From NCBI GenBank assembly GCA_036556965.1, contig DATBIO010000177.1:1-29892 (forward strand): DNA of 29,892 nt. Reading direction: 5' to 3'. Below the pieces are notes generated by a model. That model was not told the DNA's origin. It was given only the letters and a program-made list of their open reading frames with translations, and did no database searches. Of this stretch, positions 8,444 through 17,062 are shown piece after piece. The position numbers were made by a program, and so were the translations under genes. The first letter of the stretch is position 1. Every line of letters starts with the position of its first letter. Origin of the DNA: DATBIO01 sp036556965. GTDB taxonomy: Bacteria; Acidobacteriota; Vicinamibacteria; Fen-336.

Positions 8444-9235
8444 GTGCGGAGACCGGTCCTCTGCGGCCTCGTGCTCGGGAGCGCCCTCGCGGCGCCCGCC
8501 GCGGCCGGAGAGCGCCTGATCCTCCTGGGGGGCGGGCCGCGGAGCCCCGAGGCGCTGGGCCGCCTCGTGCACTGGGCGGGCGCCGACGGGGCGCGCCTGC
8601 TGGTCGTGGCCTGGGCCAGCGCGGACCCCGACCAGGCCTACCGCTCTCTGCGCGAGGAGCTGGCCCTCTACCGCCCGGGCTCCGTGGACCCTGCGCCCTC
8701 CGCGCTGGCCACCGAGGCCGACCGCGCGCGGTTCTCGACCCAGCTCGCCGCCGCCACCGCCGTCTTCTTCACGGGGGGCGACCAGCGCCGGCTGATGGAC
8801 GTCGTGGAGCAGGGCAGGGTGGGGGACGCGCTGCGCCGACGCTACGCGGAGGGCGTGGTCTTCGCGGGTACGAGCGCGGGCACGGCCGTCATGTCCGCCC
8901 TGGCCATCACCGCGGACCGCGACCGGCGGGTGATGGACGACCGCAGCGCCGAGGTGCGGCGGGGCCTGGGCATCCTGCCCGGCGTCATCCTCGACCAGCA
9001 CTTCGTGCAGCGGCAGCGCCAGAACCGCCTCTTCGGGCTGGTGCTGGCCCACCCCGACCTCCTGGGCGTGGGGGTGGACGAGGGCACCGCCCTGGCCGTG
9101 CGCGACAACCGCCACGCCGAGGTCCTGGGGGCGAGCAAGGTCACGGTGGTGGACGCGCAGGCGCGCGGCGACCTGCTGCTGCACCTGCTCCAGCCCGGAG
9201 ACTCCTTCGACCTGCTCGAGCGGCGCCGGCCGTGA
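8444..9235 (+). CDS. Secreted cyanophycinase-like serine peptidase (S51)
   Basis: The protein has 263 residues and starts at GTG. Residues 1-21 form a signal peptide ending AAPAAA, so it acts outside the cytoplasm. The S51/cyanophycinase fold is marked by ERLILLGGGPRSPEAL, FFTGGDQRRLMDV near residue 108, the nucleophile elbow AGTSAGTAVM (Ser144) and ILDQHFVQRQRQNRL, which carries the conserved His. Cyanophycinase cuts multi-L-arginyl-poly-aspartate into beta-Asp-Arg dipeptides; relatives cleave other Asp-linked peptides. Nothing nearby makes cyanophycin, so the substrate is open. Only 21 bp separate it from waaA, so it may head the LPS operon. A TAACAT at 8430-8435 could serve as a -10 box for a nearly leaderless mRNA. 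Confidence 0.87.
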   Translation: MRRPVLCGLVLGSALAAPAAAGERLILLGGGPRSPEALGRLVHWAGADGARLLVVAWASADPDQAYRSLREELALYRPGSVDPAPSALATEADRARFSTQLAAATAVFFTGGDQRRLMDVVEQGRVGDALRRRYAEGVVFAGTSAGTAVMSALAITADRDRRVMDDRSAEVRRGLGILPGVILDQHFVQRQRQNRLFGLVLAHPDLLGVGVDEGTALAVRDNRHAEVLGASKVTVVDAQARGDLLLHLLQPGDSFDLLERRRP

Positions 9236-9256
9236 GCCGGCCCCGGGCCTGACCGG

Positions 9257-10516
9257 TTGTACGTCGCCTACAGCCTGCTCCTCGGCGGCGCCTTCCTCCT
9301 CGCGCTGCCGCTCTTCGCGTGGCGCGCCGCGCGGAGCGGGAAGTACCTGGCGAGCCTCCGCCAGCGCTTCGGGCGCGGGCTGCCCCCCCTGAACGCGGAG
9401 GGCGCGCCCGCGGTCTGGGTGCACGCGGTCTCCGTGGGCGAGGTCCTGGTGGCGCGCCCCCTGGTGGAGTCGTTGCGGCGCCGGCTGCCGGCCCACCGCG
9501 TGTACCTCTCCACCACCACCCTCACGGGCATGGCGCTGGCCCGGCAGCGGATGGGGGCGGCGCACGGCGTCTTCTTCGCCCCCTTCGACTGGCGGGGGCC
9601 GGTGCGCCGCGCCCTGCGCGCGGCGCGGCCGACGCTGCTGGTGCTGGTGGAGACGGAGCTGTGGCCCAACCTCGTCCACGAGGCGCGGCGGGCGGGCGCG
9701 CGCCTGGCCGTGGTCAACGGCCGCCTCTCCCCGACGTCCTTCCGGCGCTACCGGCTGGTGCGCGCGCTCCTCGGCCGCGTGCTGCGCGAGATCGACCTCT
9801 TCCTCATGCAGTCCGAGCCCCACGCGGATCGCGTGCGTGCCCTGGGCGCCCCCGCGGAGCGCGTGCGCGTCCCGGGGAACCTGAAGTTCGACGCCCTCGC
9901 CGAGCTGCCGCCACCCGCCTTCGACCCCGGGCCCGGCCCCTGGTGGGTGGCCGGGAGCACGATGGCGGAGGAAGAGGAGCGGGTGCTGGAGGCCTTCGTG
10001 GCCCTGCGCGCGCACCGGCCCGGGCTGCGCCTCCTGCTGGCCCCGCGCCATCCGGAGCGCTTCGCCGAGGTGGCGGCCCTGGCCGCCGCGCGCGGGCTGG
10101 CCGTCACCCGCCGCACCGCCCTGGACGGACGCGCGCCCGGCGGAGACGTCCTCGTGCTCGACACCATCGGCGAGCTGGCCTCGCTCTACGCCGTGGCCAC
10201 CGTCGCCTTCGTGGGCGGCAGCCTCGTCCCCACCGGGGGGCACAACGTGCTCGAGCCGGCGGCGGCGGGGCGCGCGGTGGTCGTCGGGCCCCACATGGAG
10301 AACTTCCGCGAGATCGCGGAGGCCTTCCTGGCCGAGGACGCGCTCGTGCAGGTGGCGGGGGCGGGGGCGCTGGAGGGCGCGGTGGGTGCGCTGCTCGACG
10401 ACGTCCCCCGGCGCGAGGCCCTGGGCGCGCGGGCCCGCGCCCTCGTCGAGCGGCACCGCGGCGCGGTGGCCCGCACGGTGGAGGCCCTGGCGTCCCTGGC
10501 GGAGCCGCGCGCGTGA
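9257..10516 (+). CDS. waaA: 3-deoxy-D-manno-octulosonic acid (Kdo) transferase
   Basis: The enzyme has 419 residues and adds Kdo from CMP-Kdo to lipid IVA on the cytoplasmic face of the inner membrane. Residues 1-21 form the usual N-terminal membrane anchor. The N-domain motif WVHAVSVGEV contains the catalytic base Glu62. LVETELWPNLVHEARR and NGRLSPTSFRRY follow, and the CMP-binding domain has GGSLVPTGGHNVLEPAA. The start codon is the rare TTG at 9257, chosen because it sits just before the anchor helix; no ribosome-binding site is evident. Its stop overlaps the lpxK start as GTGA. Whether it adds one or two Kdo residues cannot be read from the sequence. Confidence 0.95.
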   Translation: MYVAYSLLLGGAFLLALPLFAWRAARSGKYLASLRQRFGRGLPPLNAEGAPAVWVHAVSVGEVLVARPLVESLRRRLPAHRVYLSTTTLTGMALARQRMGAAHGVFFAPFDWRGPVRRALRAARPTLLVLVETELWPNLVHEARRAGARLAVVNGRLSPTSFRRYRLVRALLGRVLREIDLFLMQSEPHADRVRALGAPAERVRVPGNLKFDALAELPPPAFDPGPGPWWVAGSTMAEEEERVLEAFVALRAHRPGLRLLLAPRHPERFAEVAALAAARGLAVTRRTALDGRAPGGDVLVLDTIGELASLYAVATVAFVGGSLVPTGGHNVLEPAAAGRAVVVGPHMENFREIAEAFLAEDALVQVAGAGALEGAVGALLDDVPRREALGARARALVERHRGAVARTVEALASLAEPRA

Positions 10517-11505
10517 GCGCCTGGCTGGCGCCCCTCGGCGGCGCGTACGCCGCGGGCGCCGCCCTGCGCCGCGCCCTGTACGGCCGCGGCCTGCTGCCGC
10601 GGGCGCGCCTGCGCGGCCCCGTGATCAGCATCGGCAACCTGGGCGTGGGGGGGAGCGGGAAGACGCCGGTGGTGGCGCGCACGGCCGAGCTCCTGCGCGA
10701 AGCGGGGTGCGCCGTCTCCGTGCTGAGCCGCGGCTACCGCGGGGCCTTCGCGGGCGGGGCCCTGATCGTCTCCGACGGCGCCCGCGTGCTCGCCGACGCG
10801 GCGGCGGCCGGCGACGAGCCGGTGATGCTGGCGCGGGAGCTGCCGGGGGTGGTGGTGGCGGTGGGCCGGCGGCGGGCGCGCGCCGGACGGGCAGTGGAGG
10901 CGGCCTTCGGCCCGCGCGTCCACGTGCTGGACGACGGCTTCCAGCACCTCCCCCTGCGCCGCGACCTGGACGTGCTGTGCCTCAGCGAGCGCGACCTGGC
11001 GGACCGGCCCCTCCCCGCCGGCCGCCTGCGCGAGAGCCCGCGCGCGGCGCGGTGCGCCGACCTCGTCCTCATCTCGGGGACGGGACCGCGCACCGACGCG
11101 CTGCGCCGGGAGCTGGGGGCCGAGCGCTGCTTCGACCTGCGCCGCGAGGCGCCCGGCTTCGCCACCTTGCACGGGTCCGCGGCCGCCGCGCCCGCCCGGC
11201 CGTTCCTGCTCGCGGGCATCGCCCGCCCCGAGCGGTTCGCGGAGGACGCCTCGCGGCTCTGCCCGGGCTGGACGGGATCGTGGTTTTTCCCCGACCACCA
11301 CCGCTATCGTGCCCACGAGCTCGAGGCGGTGCTGGCGCGGGCGCGGGCGGTGGGCGCCGACGGCGTGCTCACCACGGCCAAGGACGCCGTGCGCCTGCCC
11401 GCGGACGGGCTGGACCTGCCGGTGACGGTGCTGCGCACGCGCGCGGTGATCGCGGACGAGGAGCGCTTCCGGGAGCGGCTGGTGGAGGCCGCGCGCCGCC
11501 CGTGA
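10513..11505 (+). CDS. lpxK: Tetraacyldisaccharide 4'-kinase
   Basis: The protein has 330 residues and phosphorylates the 4' position of the lipid A disaccharide with ATP at the inner membrane. The family Walker A loop ISIGNLGVGGSGKTP (Lys50) comes early, followed by VLSRGYRG, DEPVMLAREL and the hallmark LDDGFQHL (Asp140-His145). The C-terminal half has FFPDHHRY and LTTAKDAVRLP. The GTG start overlaps the waaA stop (GTGA), and its stop overlaps the next gene in the same way. A weak N-terminal hydrophobic stretch may attach it to the membrane. Confidence 0.96.
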   Translation: MSAWLAPLGGAYAAGAALRRALYGRGLLPRARLRGPVISIGNLGVGGSGKTPVVARTAELLREAGCAVSVLSRGYRGAFAGGALIVSDGARVLADAAAAGDEPVMLARELPGVVVAVGRRRARAGRAVEAAFGPRVHVLDDGFQHLPLRRDLDVLCLSERDLADRPLPAGRLRESPRAARCADLVLISGTGPRTDALRRELGAERCFDLRREAPGFATLHGSAAAAPARPFLLAGIARPERFAEDASRLCPGWTGSWFFPDHHRYRAHELEAVLARARAVGADGVLTTAKDAVRLPADGLDLPVTVLRTRAVIADEERFRERLVEAARRP

Positions 11506-12404
11506 GCGGGGACCGGAGGCGGCTGGAGGCGGGGGCGGCGGAGGCGGTGCGCCGCGCGCTCCGTGTGCTCCCGCGGCGGGCCGCCCTCGCCCTGGGGGGA
11601 AGCCTGGGCCGGGTGCTCGGCGACCTCGACCGGCGCCACGTGGCCATCGCCGCCGACAACCTGCGCCACGCCTTCCCGCACTGGGAGGAGGCGCGGCGGC
11701 TGCGCGCGGCGCGCGGCGTCTACGCGCACTTCGGGCGCGTGCTGCTCGACATCCTCTGGCTCCACGGGCGGGGAGGGGAGGGCGTGCGGCGGGCGATGGG
11801 AGGCGTGGCAGGGCGCGCGCACGTGGAGGCGGCCATGGCGCGCGGCAAGGGTGCCGTCCTCGTCACCGCGCACCTCGGGAACTGGGAGGTGCACGGCGTC
11901 GGTCACGGCCTGCTCTTCGGGCCCATCGGCGTGGTGGCGCGCCCCCTCGACAACCCGGCCCTGGACCGGCGGCTGTGCGAGATGCGCACCCTGGGCGGCA
12001 ACACCGTCATCCCCAAGCGCCACGCCCTGGCCCACGTCCTGCGCGCGCTGCGCGCGGGCGGCGGCGTGGCCGTCCTCATCGACCAGAACGTGCAGGCGGG
12101 AGACGGGATCTTCGTGGACTTCTTCGGCCGCGCCGCCGCCACCACCACGGTGGCCGCCGCCCTCGCCGTGAAGACGGGCAGCGCGCTGGTTCCCTGCCAC
12201 ACCCGCCTGCGCCCCGACGGCCTCTACGACTTCGTCTACGAGCCGCCCCTCCTCGCGGAGGCGGGGGCCGAGCGCGCGCCGGAGGTCGCGCGCCTGACGC
12301 AGGCGCTGACCGCCCGCATCGAGGAGTGGGTGCGCCGCACCCCGGAGCAGTGGCTCTGGATCCACCGCCGCTGGAAGACGCGCCCCCCGGAGGCGGGGTC
12401 ATGA
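11502..12404 (+). CDS. Lipid A late acyltransferase (LpxL/HtrB type)
   Basis: The protein has 300 residues and belongs to the lysophospholipid acyltransferase superfamily that adds secondary acyl chains to Kdo-lipid A. The H-x4-E catalytic box HLGNWE gives His124 and Glu129. LIDQNVQAGDGIFVDFFGR and the C-terminal WIHRRWKTRP are family signatures. The N-terminus is less hydrophobic than in E. coli LpxL, so membrane attachment may be weak. The start GTG overlaps the lpxK stop (GTGA) and its TGA overlaps the waaF ATG (ATGA). LpxL and LpxM cannot be separated from sequence alone, so no symbol is given. Confidence 0.9.
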   Translation: MSGDRRRLEAGAAEAVRRALRVLPRRAALALGGSLGRVLGDLDRRHVAIAADNLRHAFPHWEEARRLRAARGVYAHFGRVLLDILWLHGRGGEGVRRAMGGVAGRAHVEAAMARGKGAVLVTAHLGNWEVHGVGHGLLFGPIGVVARPLDNPALDRRLCEMRTLGGNTVIPKRHALAHVLRALRAGGGVAVLIDQNVQAGDGIFVDFFGRAAATTTVAAALAVKTGSALVPCHTRLRPDGLYDFVYEPPLLAEAGAERAPEVARLTQALTARIEEWVRRTPEQWLWIHRRWKTRPPEAGS

Positions 12405-13387
12405 CGCCCTCCCCCGCCCGCCTGCTCGTGCGCGCGCCCAACTGGCTGGGCGACGCCGTGCTGTCGCTGGCCGCCGTGCGCGACCTCCGCGCGTCCTTCC
12501 CCGCGGCCCGCCTCGAGGTGCTGGCCCGTCCCTCCGTGGCCGCGCTCTACGGCGCCGTGGCCGAGGTCGACGCCGTCCGCACGAGCGCGGGGGCGCGGGC
12601 GGACGCGGCCTGGGCGCGCGGCGCCTTCGACGCCGCCGTGCTCCTGCCCAACTCCTTCGGCGCCGCCTTCGCCGCCTGGCGCGCGGGGATACCCGAGCGC
12701 TGGGGCTACGCCACGGACGGGCGGCGCCCGCTCCTGACGCGCGCGGTGAGCGTCCCGCGCGGGGTCCGGGGCCGAAGCCAGGTGTACTACTATCGCGCGA
12801 TGCTCGCGGGCCTGGGGCTCACCGTGACCGACCCGCCGCGCACCGCTCTCGCGTGCCCGCCGGAATGGTCGGGCCGGGGCGCGGCCCTCCTGGACGACGG
12901 CGACTGGATCGGCGTCAACCCCGGCGCCGCCTTCGGCTCCGCCAAGCGCTGGCTGCCCGAGCGCTTCGCCGCCGCCGCCGACCAGGTCGCCCGGCGGGCG
13001 GGGGCGCGCACGGTGGTGCTGGGCGCGCGCGCCGAGCGCGCCCTGGGCGACGCCGTCGCCTCCGCCATGCGCACCGAGGCGCGCAACCTCTGCGGCGAGA
13101 CGGACCTGTCCGAGCTGGCGGGCGTGCTGGCGCGGCTGCGCCTTCTCCTGACCGGGGACTCCGGTCCCATGCACGTCGCCGCCGCCCTGGGCGTGCCGCT
13201 CGTCGCCGTCTTCGGGCCCACCGACTGGCGCGAGACGGCCCCCGTGGGCGAGCGCCACCGGCTGGTGCGGGAGCCCGTGCACTGCGCGCCCTGCCTGCTG
13301 CGCGAGTGCCCCATCGACCACCGGTGCATGCGCCGCGTGGACGCCGACCGCGTGGCCACCGCCGCCTTCGAGCTGCTCGCGGCATGA
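12401..13387 (+). CDS. waaF: ADP-heptose:LPS heptosyltransferase II
   Basis: The protein is a GT9-family glycosyltransferase of 328 residues. It starts with VRAPNWLGDAVLSLAAVRDL, the WaaF-type N-terminus (PNWLGD, where WaaC-type enzymes have SAIGD). It continues with VNPGAAFGSAKRWLPERF for ADP-heptose binding and TGDSGPMHVAAALGVPLVAVFGPTDW. The C-terminus carries a cysteine cluster (CAPCLLRECPIDHRCM) common to WaaF proteins. It adds the second heptose to the inner core. It is joined to the acyltransferase by an ATGA overlap and is separated by 37 bp from gmhB. Confidence 0.93.
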   Translation: MTPSPARLLVRAPNWLGDAVLSLAAVRDLRASFPAARLEVLARPSVAALYGAVAEVDAVRTSAGARADAAWARGAFDAAVLLPNSFGAAFAAWRAGIPERWGYATDGRRPLLTRAVSVPRGVRGRSQVYYYRAMLAGLGLTVTDPPRTALACPPEWSGRGAALLDDGDWIGVNPGAAFGSAKRWLPERFAAAADQVARRAGARTVVLGARAERALGDAVASAMRTEARNLCGETDLSELAGVLARLRLLLTGDSGPMHVAAALGVPLVAVFGPTDWRETAPVGERHRLVREPVHCAPCLLRECPIDHRCMRRVDADRVATAAFELLAA

Positions 13388-13424
13388 GCGCGGCCGGCCG
13401 GCGGCCGAAGCGGCGGTCTTCGCG

Positions 13425-14008
13425 GTGAGCCGGCCCGCCATCTTCTTCGACCGTGACGGGACGCTGTCCCACGAGGTGGGCTACGTGAACCACGTCTCGC
13501 GCTTCCGCCTCTTCCCGTGGTCGGTGGAGGCGGTGCGCCTGGTCAACCGCAGCGGCCGCCTGGCCGTGCTCGTCACCAACCAGGCGGGGGTGGCGCGCGG
13601 CTACTTCCCGGAGTCGGTGATCCACGAGGTGCACGCCACCGTCCGCGAGGCCATGGCCGCGGGCGGCGCGCGCCTGGACGCCATCTACTACTGCCCGCAC
13701 CACCCCTCGGTGGGAGAGCCGCCCTACCGCCTGGACTGCGAGTGCCGCAAGCCCCGCCCCGGGCTCCTCCAGCGCGCGGAACGCGAGCTGGGCGCCGACC
13801 TCGCGCGCTCGTGGATGATCGGCGACCGGCGCCCCGACGTCGAGCTGGCGCACGCGGTGGGCGCCCGGTCCGCGCTCGTGCGCACGGGCTACGGGCGGGG
13901 CGAGCTCGCCTACCAGGCCGCCGGCTGGCCGCGCCCGCCGGACCTGGTGGCGGACGACCTGCTGCAGGCGGTGACGAGGATCCTCGCCGCGGAGGAGGCG
14001 GCCGCCCC

Positions 14009-14012
<4 letters not shown>
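13425..14012 (+). CDS. gmhB: D-glycero-D-manno-heptose-1,7-bisphosphate 7-phosphatase
   Basis: This HAD-superfamily phosphatase has 195 residues. The nucleophile box is FFDRDGTL (Asp9, Asp11), followed by VLVTNQAGVARGYF and WMIGDRRPDVELA. The zinc-binding residues Cys90, His92, Cys105 and Cys107 (YYCPHHP and DCECRKPRPG) are those of GmhB/HisB-N proteins. Neighbouring heptose genes decide for GmhB over histidinol phosphatase. It removes the 7-phosphate between the kinase and nucleotidyltransferase steps of ADP-heptose synthesis. The start is GTG, and its stop overlaps the kinase start (GTGA). Confidence 0.94.
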
Positions 14013-15025
<1,013 letters not shown>

Positions 15026-15029
15026 GCGC

Positions 15030-15515
15030 GTGCGCCCGGCGCGTTCGAAGGTCGGCAGCCTGGAGGAGGTGGCGCGACGCGTGGCCGCGGCGCGGGGGAG
15101 CGGCCGGACGGTGGCCCTCGCCAACGGCTGCTTCGACCTCCTGCACGTCGGCCACGTGCGCTACCTGGCGGGGGCGAAGCGCGAGGCGGACCTGCTCGTG
15201 GTGGGGGTGAACGCGGACGCCTCCGTGCGCCGCCTGAAGGGAGAGGGGCGTCCCGTCCTCGGCGCCGCGGACCGCGCCCTCCTGGTGGCGGGCCTGCGCT
15301 GCGTGGACCACGTGGTGGTCTTCGAGGAGGACGACGTGTCCCGGCTCCTCCTGGCCCTGCGCCCGGACGTGCACTGCAAGGGCACCGACTACACGCCGGA
15401 GACCGTCCCCGAGCGCGACGTCGTGCGCTCCTACGGCGGCCGCGTGGCCATCGTGGGCGACGCCAAGGACCACGACACCCGCGCCCTGCTGCAGAGGATC
15501 CGCGGGGAGGCGTGA
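15030..15515 (+). CDS. rfaE2: Heptose-1-phosphate adenylyltransferase
   Basis: The protein has 161 residues and is a cytidylyltransferase-fold enzyme equivalent to the C-terminal half of HldE. It forms ADP-heptose from ATP and heptose-1-phosphate. The nucleotide site is ANGCFDLLHVGHVRYL with the HxGH signature (His39-His42). LVVGVNADASVRRLKGEGRP and HCKGTDYTPETVPE are diagnostic of RfaE domain II. It starts at GTG four bases after the kinase stop and its own stop overlaps the waaC start (GTGA). Confidence 0.95.
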   Translation: MRPARSKVGSLEEVARRVAAARGSGRTVALANGCFDLLHVGHVRYLAGAKREADLLVVGVNADASVRRLKGEGRPVLGAADRALLVAGLRCVDHVVVFEEDDVSRLLLALRPDVHCKGTDYTPETVPERDVVRSYGGRVAIVGDAKDHDTRALLQRIRGEA

Positions 15516-16522
15516 GGGCCCTCGTCGTCCGCCTCTCCGCCATCGGCGACGTGGTGCACGCCCTGCCCGCCGCCACCGCCCTGCACGCGCGCGGGTGGAC
15601 GGTGGACTGGCTGGTGGAGCCGCCGGCGCGGCCCCTGCTCGAGGGGCACGCGGCGCTGGCCCGCGTGGTGACCGCGCCGCCCGCCCGGCGCTTCCGGGCG
15701 GGCGCGGCGCGCGCCGCCCTGCGCGCGCTGCGGCAGCAGCCGCGCGACGTGGCCCTCGACCTGCAGGGTCTCTGGAAGTCGGCGGCCTGGGCGCGCCTGT
15801 CCGGCGCCCGGCGCGCGCTCGGCTACGCCGCTCCCTGGCGGCGCGAGGGCGCCTCCGCGCGGCTCCTGCACGAGCGCGTGCCTCCGGCGGCCGGGGTCGC
15901 GCACGTGATCGACGAGCACCTCGCCCTGCTGCGGCCGCTGGGGATCGAGGCGGTGGGCACGCGGGACTTCGGACTGCCGCGGGGGGTGGCCGAGGCGGCG
16001 GCGGTGGAACGGGGACTGCTCGAGCTGAAGCTGGACGACTTCGTGGTCCTCAACCCCGGCGGGGGCTGGCCGGAGAAGCTCTGGCCGCCCGAGCGCTTCG
16101 GAGAGCTGGCGCGCGGCCTGCGCGAGCGGCGTCTGGCCTGCGTGGTGACGTGGGGCCCCGGGGAACGCCCGCGCGCGGAGAGGGTGGTGGAGGCGGCCGG
16201 GGGCGCGGCCACCCTCTGCTTCCCGACCACGCTCCTGGAGCTGCTCGAGCTCCTGCGCCGCGCGCACCTGCTCGTGGCCGCCGACACCGGTCCCCTGCAC
16301 CTCGCCTGCGCCGCCTCGGTGCCCGTGGTCGGCCTCTTCGGCCCCACCGACCCCGCGCGCAACGGGCCGTTCTCCCCCGCGGACGAGGTGGTGGAGGCGC
16401 CGCACGGCGGCGCGGGGCGCGTGCGCTACCGCCGGGAAGGCGCACGCATGGGGGAGATCCCGGTCCAGAGCGTGCTCGCCGCCGTGGACCGGCGCCTGGC
16501 CCCGCGCGGGGACGCGGCCTGA
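15512..16522 (+). CDS. waaC: ADP-heptose:LPS heptosyltransferase I
   Basis: A second GT9 enzyme, 336 residues long. The N-terminus VVRLSAIGDVVHALPAATAL is of the WaaC type, distinct from the PNWLGD of waaF. The middle has DLQGLWKSAAWARLSGARR, and the donor-binding part has LNPGGGWPEKLWPPERF and VAADTGPLHLACAASVPVVG followed by LFGPTDPARNGPF. It would add the first heptose to Kdo. GTG overlaps the rfaE2 stop, and its TGA shares one base with the ATG of the next gene. Distinguishing WaaC from WaaF by motif is good but not absolute. Confidence 0.9.
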   Translation: MRALVVRLSAIGDVVHALPAATALHARGWTVDWLVEPPARPLLEGHAALARVVTAPPARRFRAGAARAALRALRQQPRDVALDLQGLWKSAAWARLSGARRALGYAAPWRREGASARLLHERVPPAAGVAHVIDEHLALLRPLGIEAVGTRDFGLPRGVAEAAAVERGLLELKLDDFVVLNPGGGWPEKLWPPERFGELARGLRERRLACVVTWGPGERPRAERVVEAAGGAATLCFPTTLLELLELLRRAHLLVAADTGPLHLACAASVPVVGLFGPTDPARNGPFSPADEVVEAPHGGAGRVRYRREGARMGEIPVQSVLAAVDRRLAPRGDAA

Positions 16523-17049
16523 TGCCCTCCCGCCTGCGCGTGCCCGTCGGATACCTGGCCGGCCTGGCCGTGCTCGCCCTGGCCCGTCCCACCCCGCGCT
16601 CGCTGGCCATGGCCCTGCCCCTGGCCCTGGCCGGCGAAGCGCTGCGCGTGTGGGCCTCCGGCCACCTCCGCAAGACGCAGGCCCTGGCCACGGGTGGCCC
16701 CTACGCGCATACCCGCAACCCGCTCTACCTCGGCAGCCTGCTCATCGCCCTGGCCGTGGGGGCGGCGTGCCGCAGCGTGTGGGCGGTGCTGGTGGTGGCC
16801 GCGTACTTCCTCGCCTTCTACCCCGCGGTGATGCGCGAGGAGGCGCGTTTCCTCGCGGAGCGGTTCCCCGAGGACCACGGCCGCTGGAGCGCGGCGGTGC
16901 CGCTCTTCCGGCCGCGCCTCCGGCCGGCGGGTCCGCGGGCCTCGCGCTTCGACTGGGGCCTGGTGCGGGCGAACCGCGAGTGGCGCACGGCAGCGGCCCT
17001 GCCCCTCCTGGCCCTGGTGCTGCTCCTCCGTCCGCGCCTGCCGTTCTAG
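16522..17049 (+). CDS. Isoprenylcysteine carboxyl methyltransferase-like (ICMT/PEMT) membrane protein
   Basis: The protein has 175 residues and about four hydrophobic segments (near residues 8-22, 28-42, 66-102 and 157-170). The S-adenosylmethionine-binding signature of the ICMT/PEMT family is present: TGGPYAHTRNPLYLGSLL (residues ~57-74), then MREEARFLAERFPEDHGRW and a short AVPLFRPR. These enzymes methylate lipid or membrane-borne groups; bacterial substrates are mostly unknown. It is the last gene of the LPS operon, starting one base inside waaC, so action on a lipid A/core intermediate or polyprenyl carrier is conceivable (inference). The gene ends 13 bp from the convergent propeller gene; no terminator is visible there. 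Confidence 0.85.
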   Translation: MPSRLRVPVGYLAGLAVLALARPTPRSLAMALPLALAGEALRVWASGHLRKTQALATGGPYAHTRNPLYLGSLLIALAVGAACRSVWAVLVVAAYFLAFYPAVMREEARFLAERFPEDHGRWSAAVPLFRPRLRPAGPRASRFDWGLVRANREWRTAAALPLLALVLLLRPRLPF

Positions 17050-17062
17050 GCGCCGCGGATCC

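Noticed and set aside
8393..10456. A 687-codon minus-strand open frame across the S51 and waaA genes
   Set aside because: Shadow of two well-identified plus-strand genes; low-complexity His/Arg/Gly-rich translation.
17050..17062. Bidirectional terminator between the LPS operon and the propeller gene
   Set aside because: The 13-bp gap holds no hairpin or T-run.
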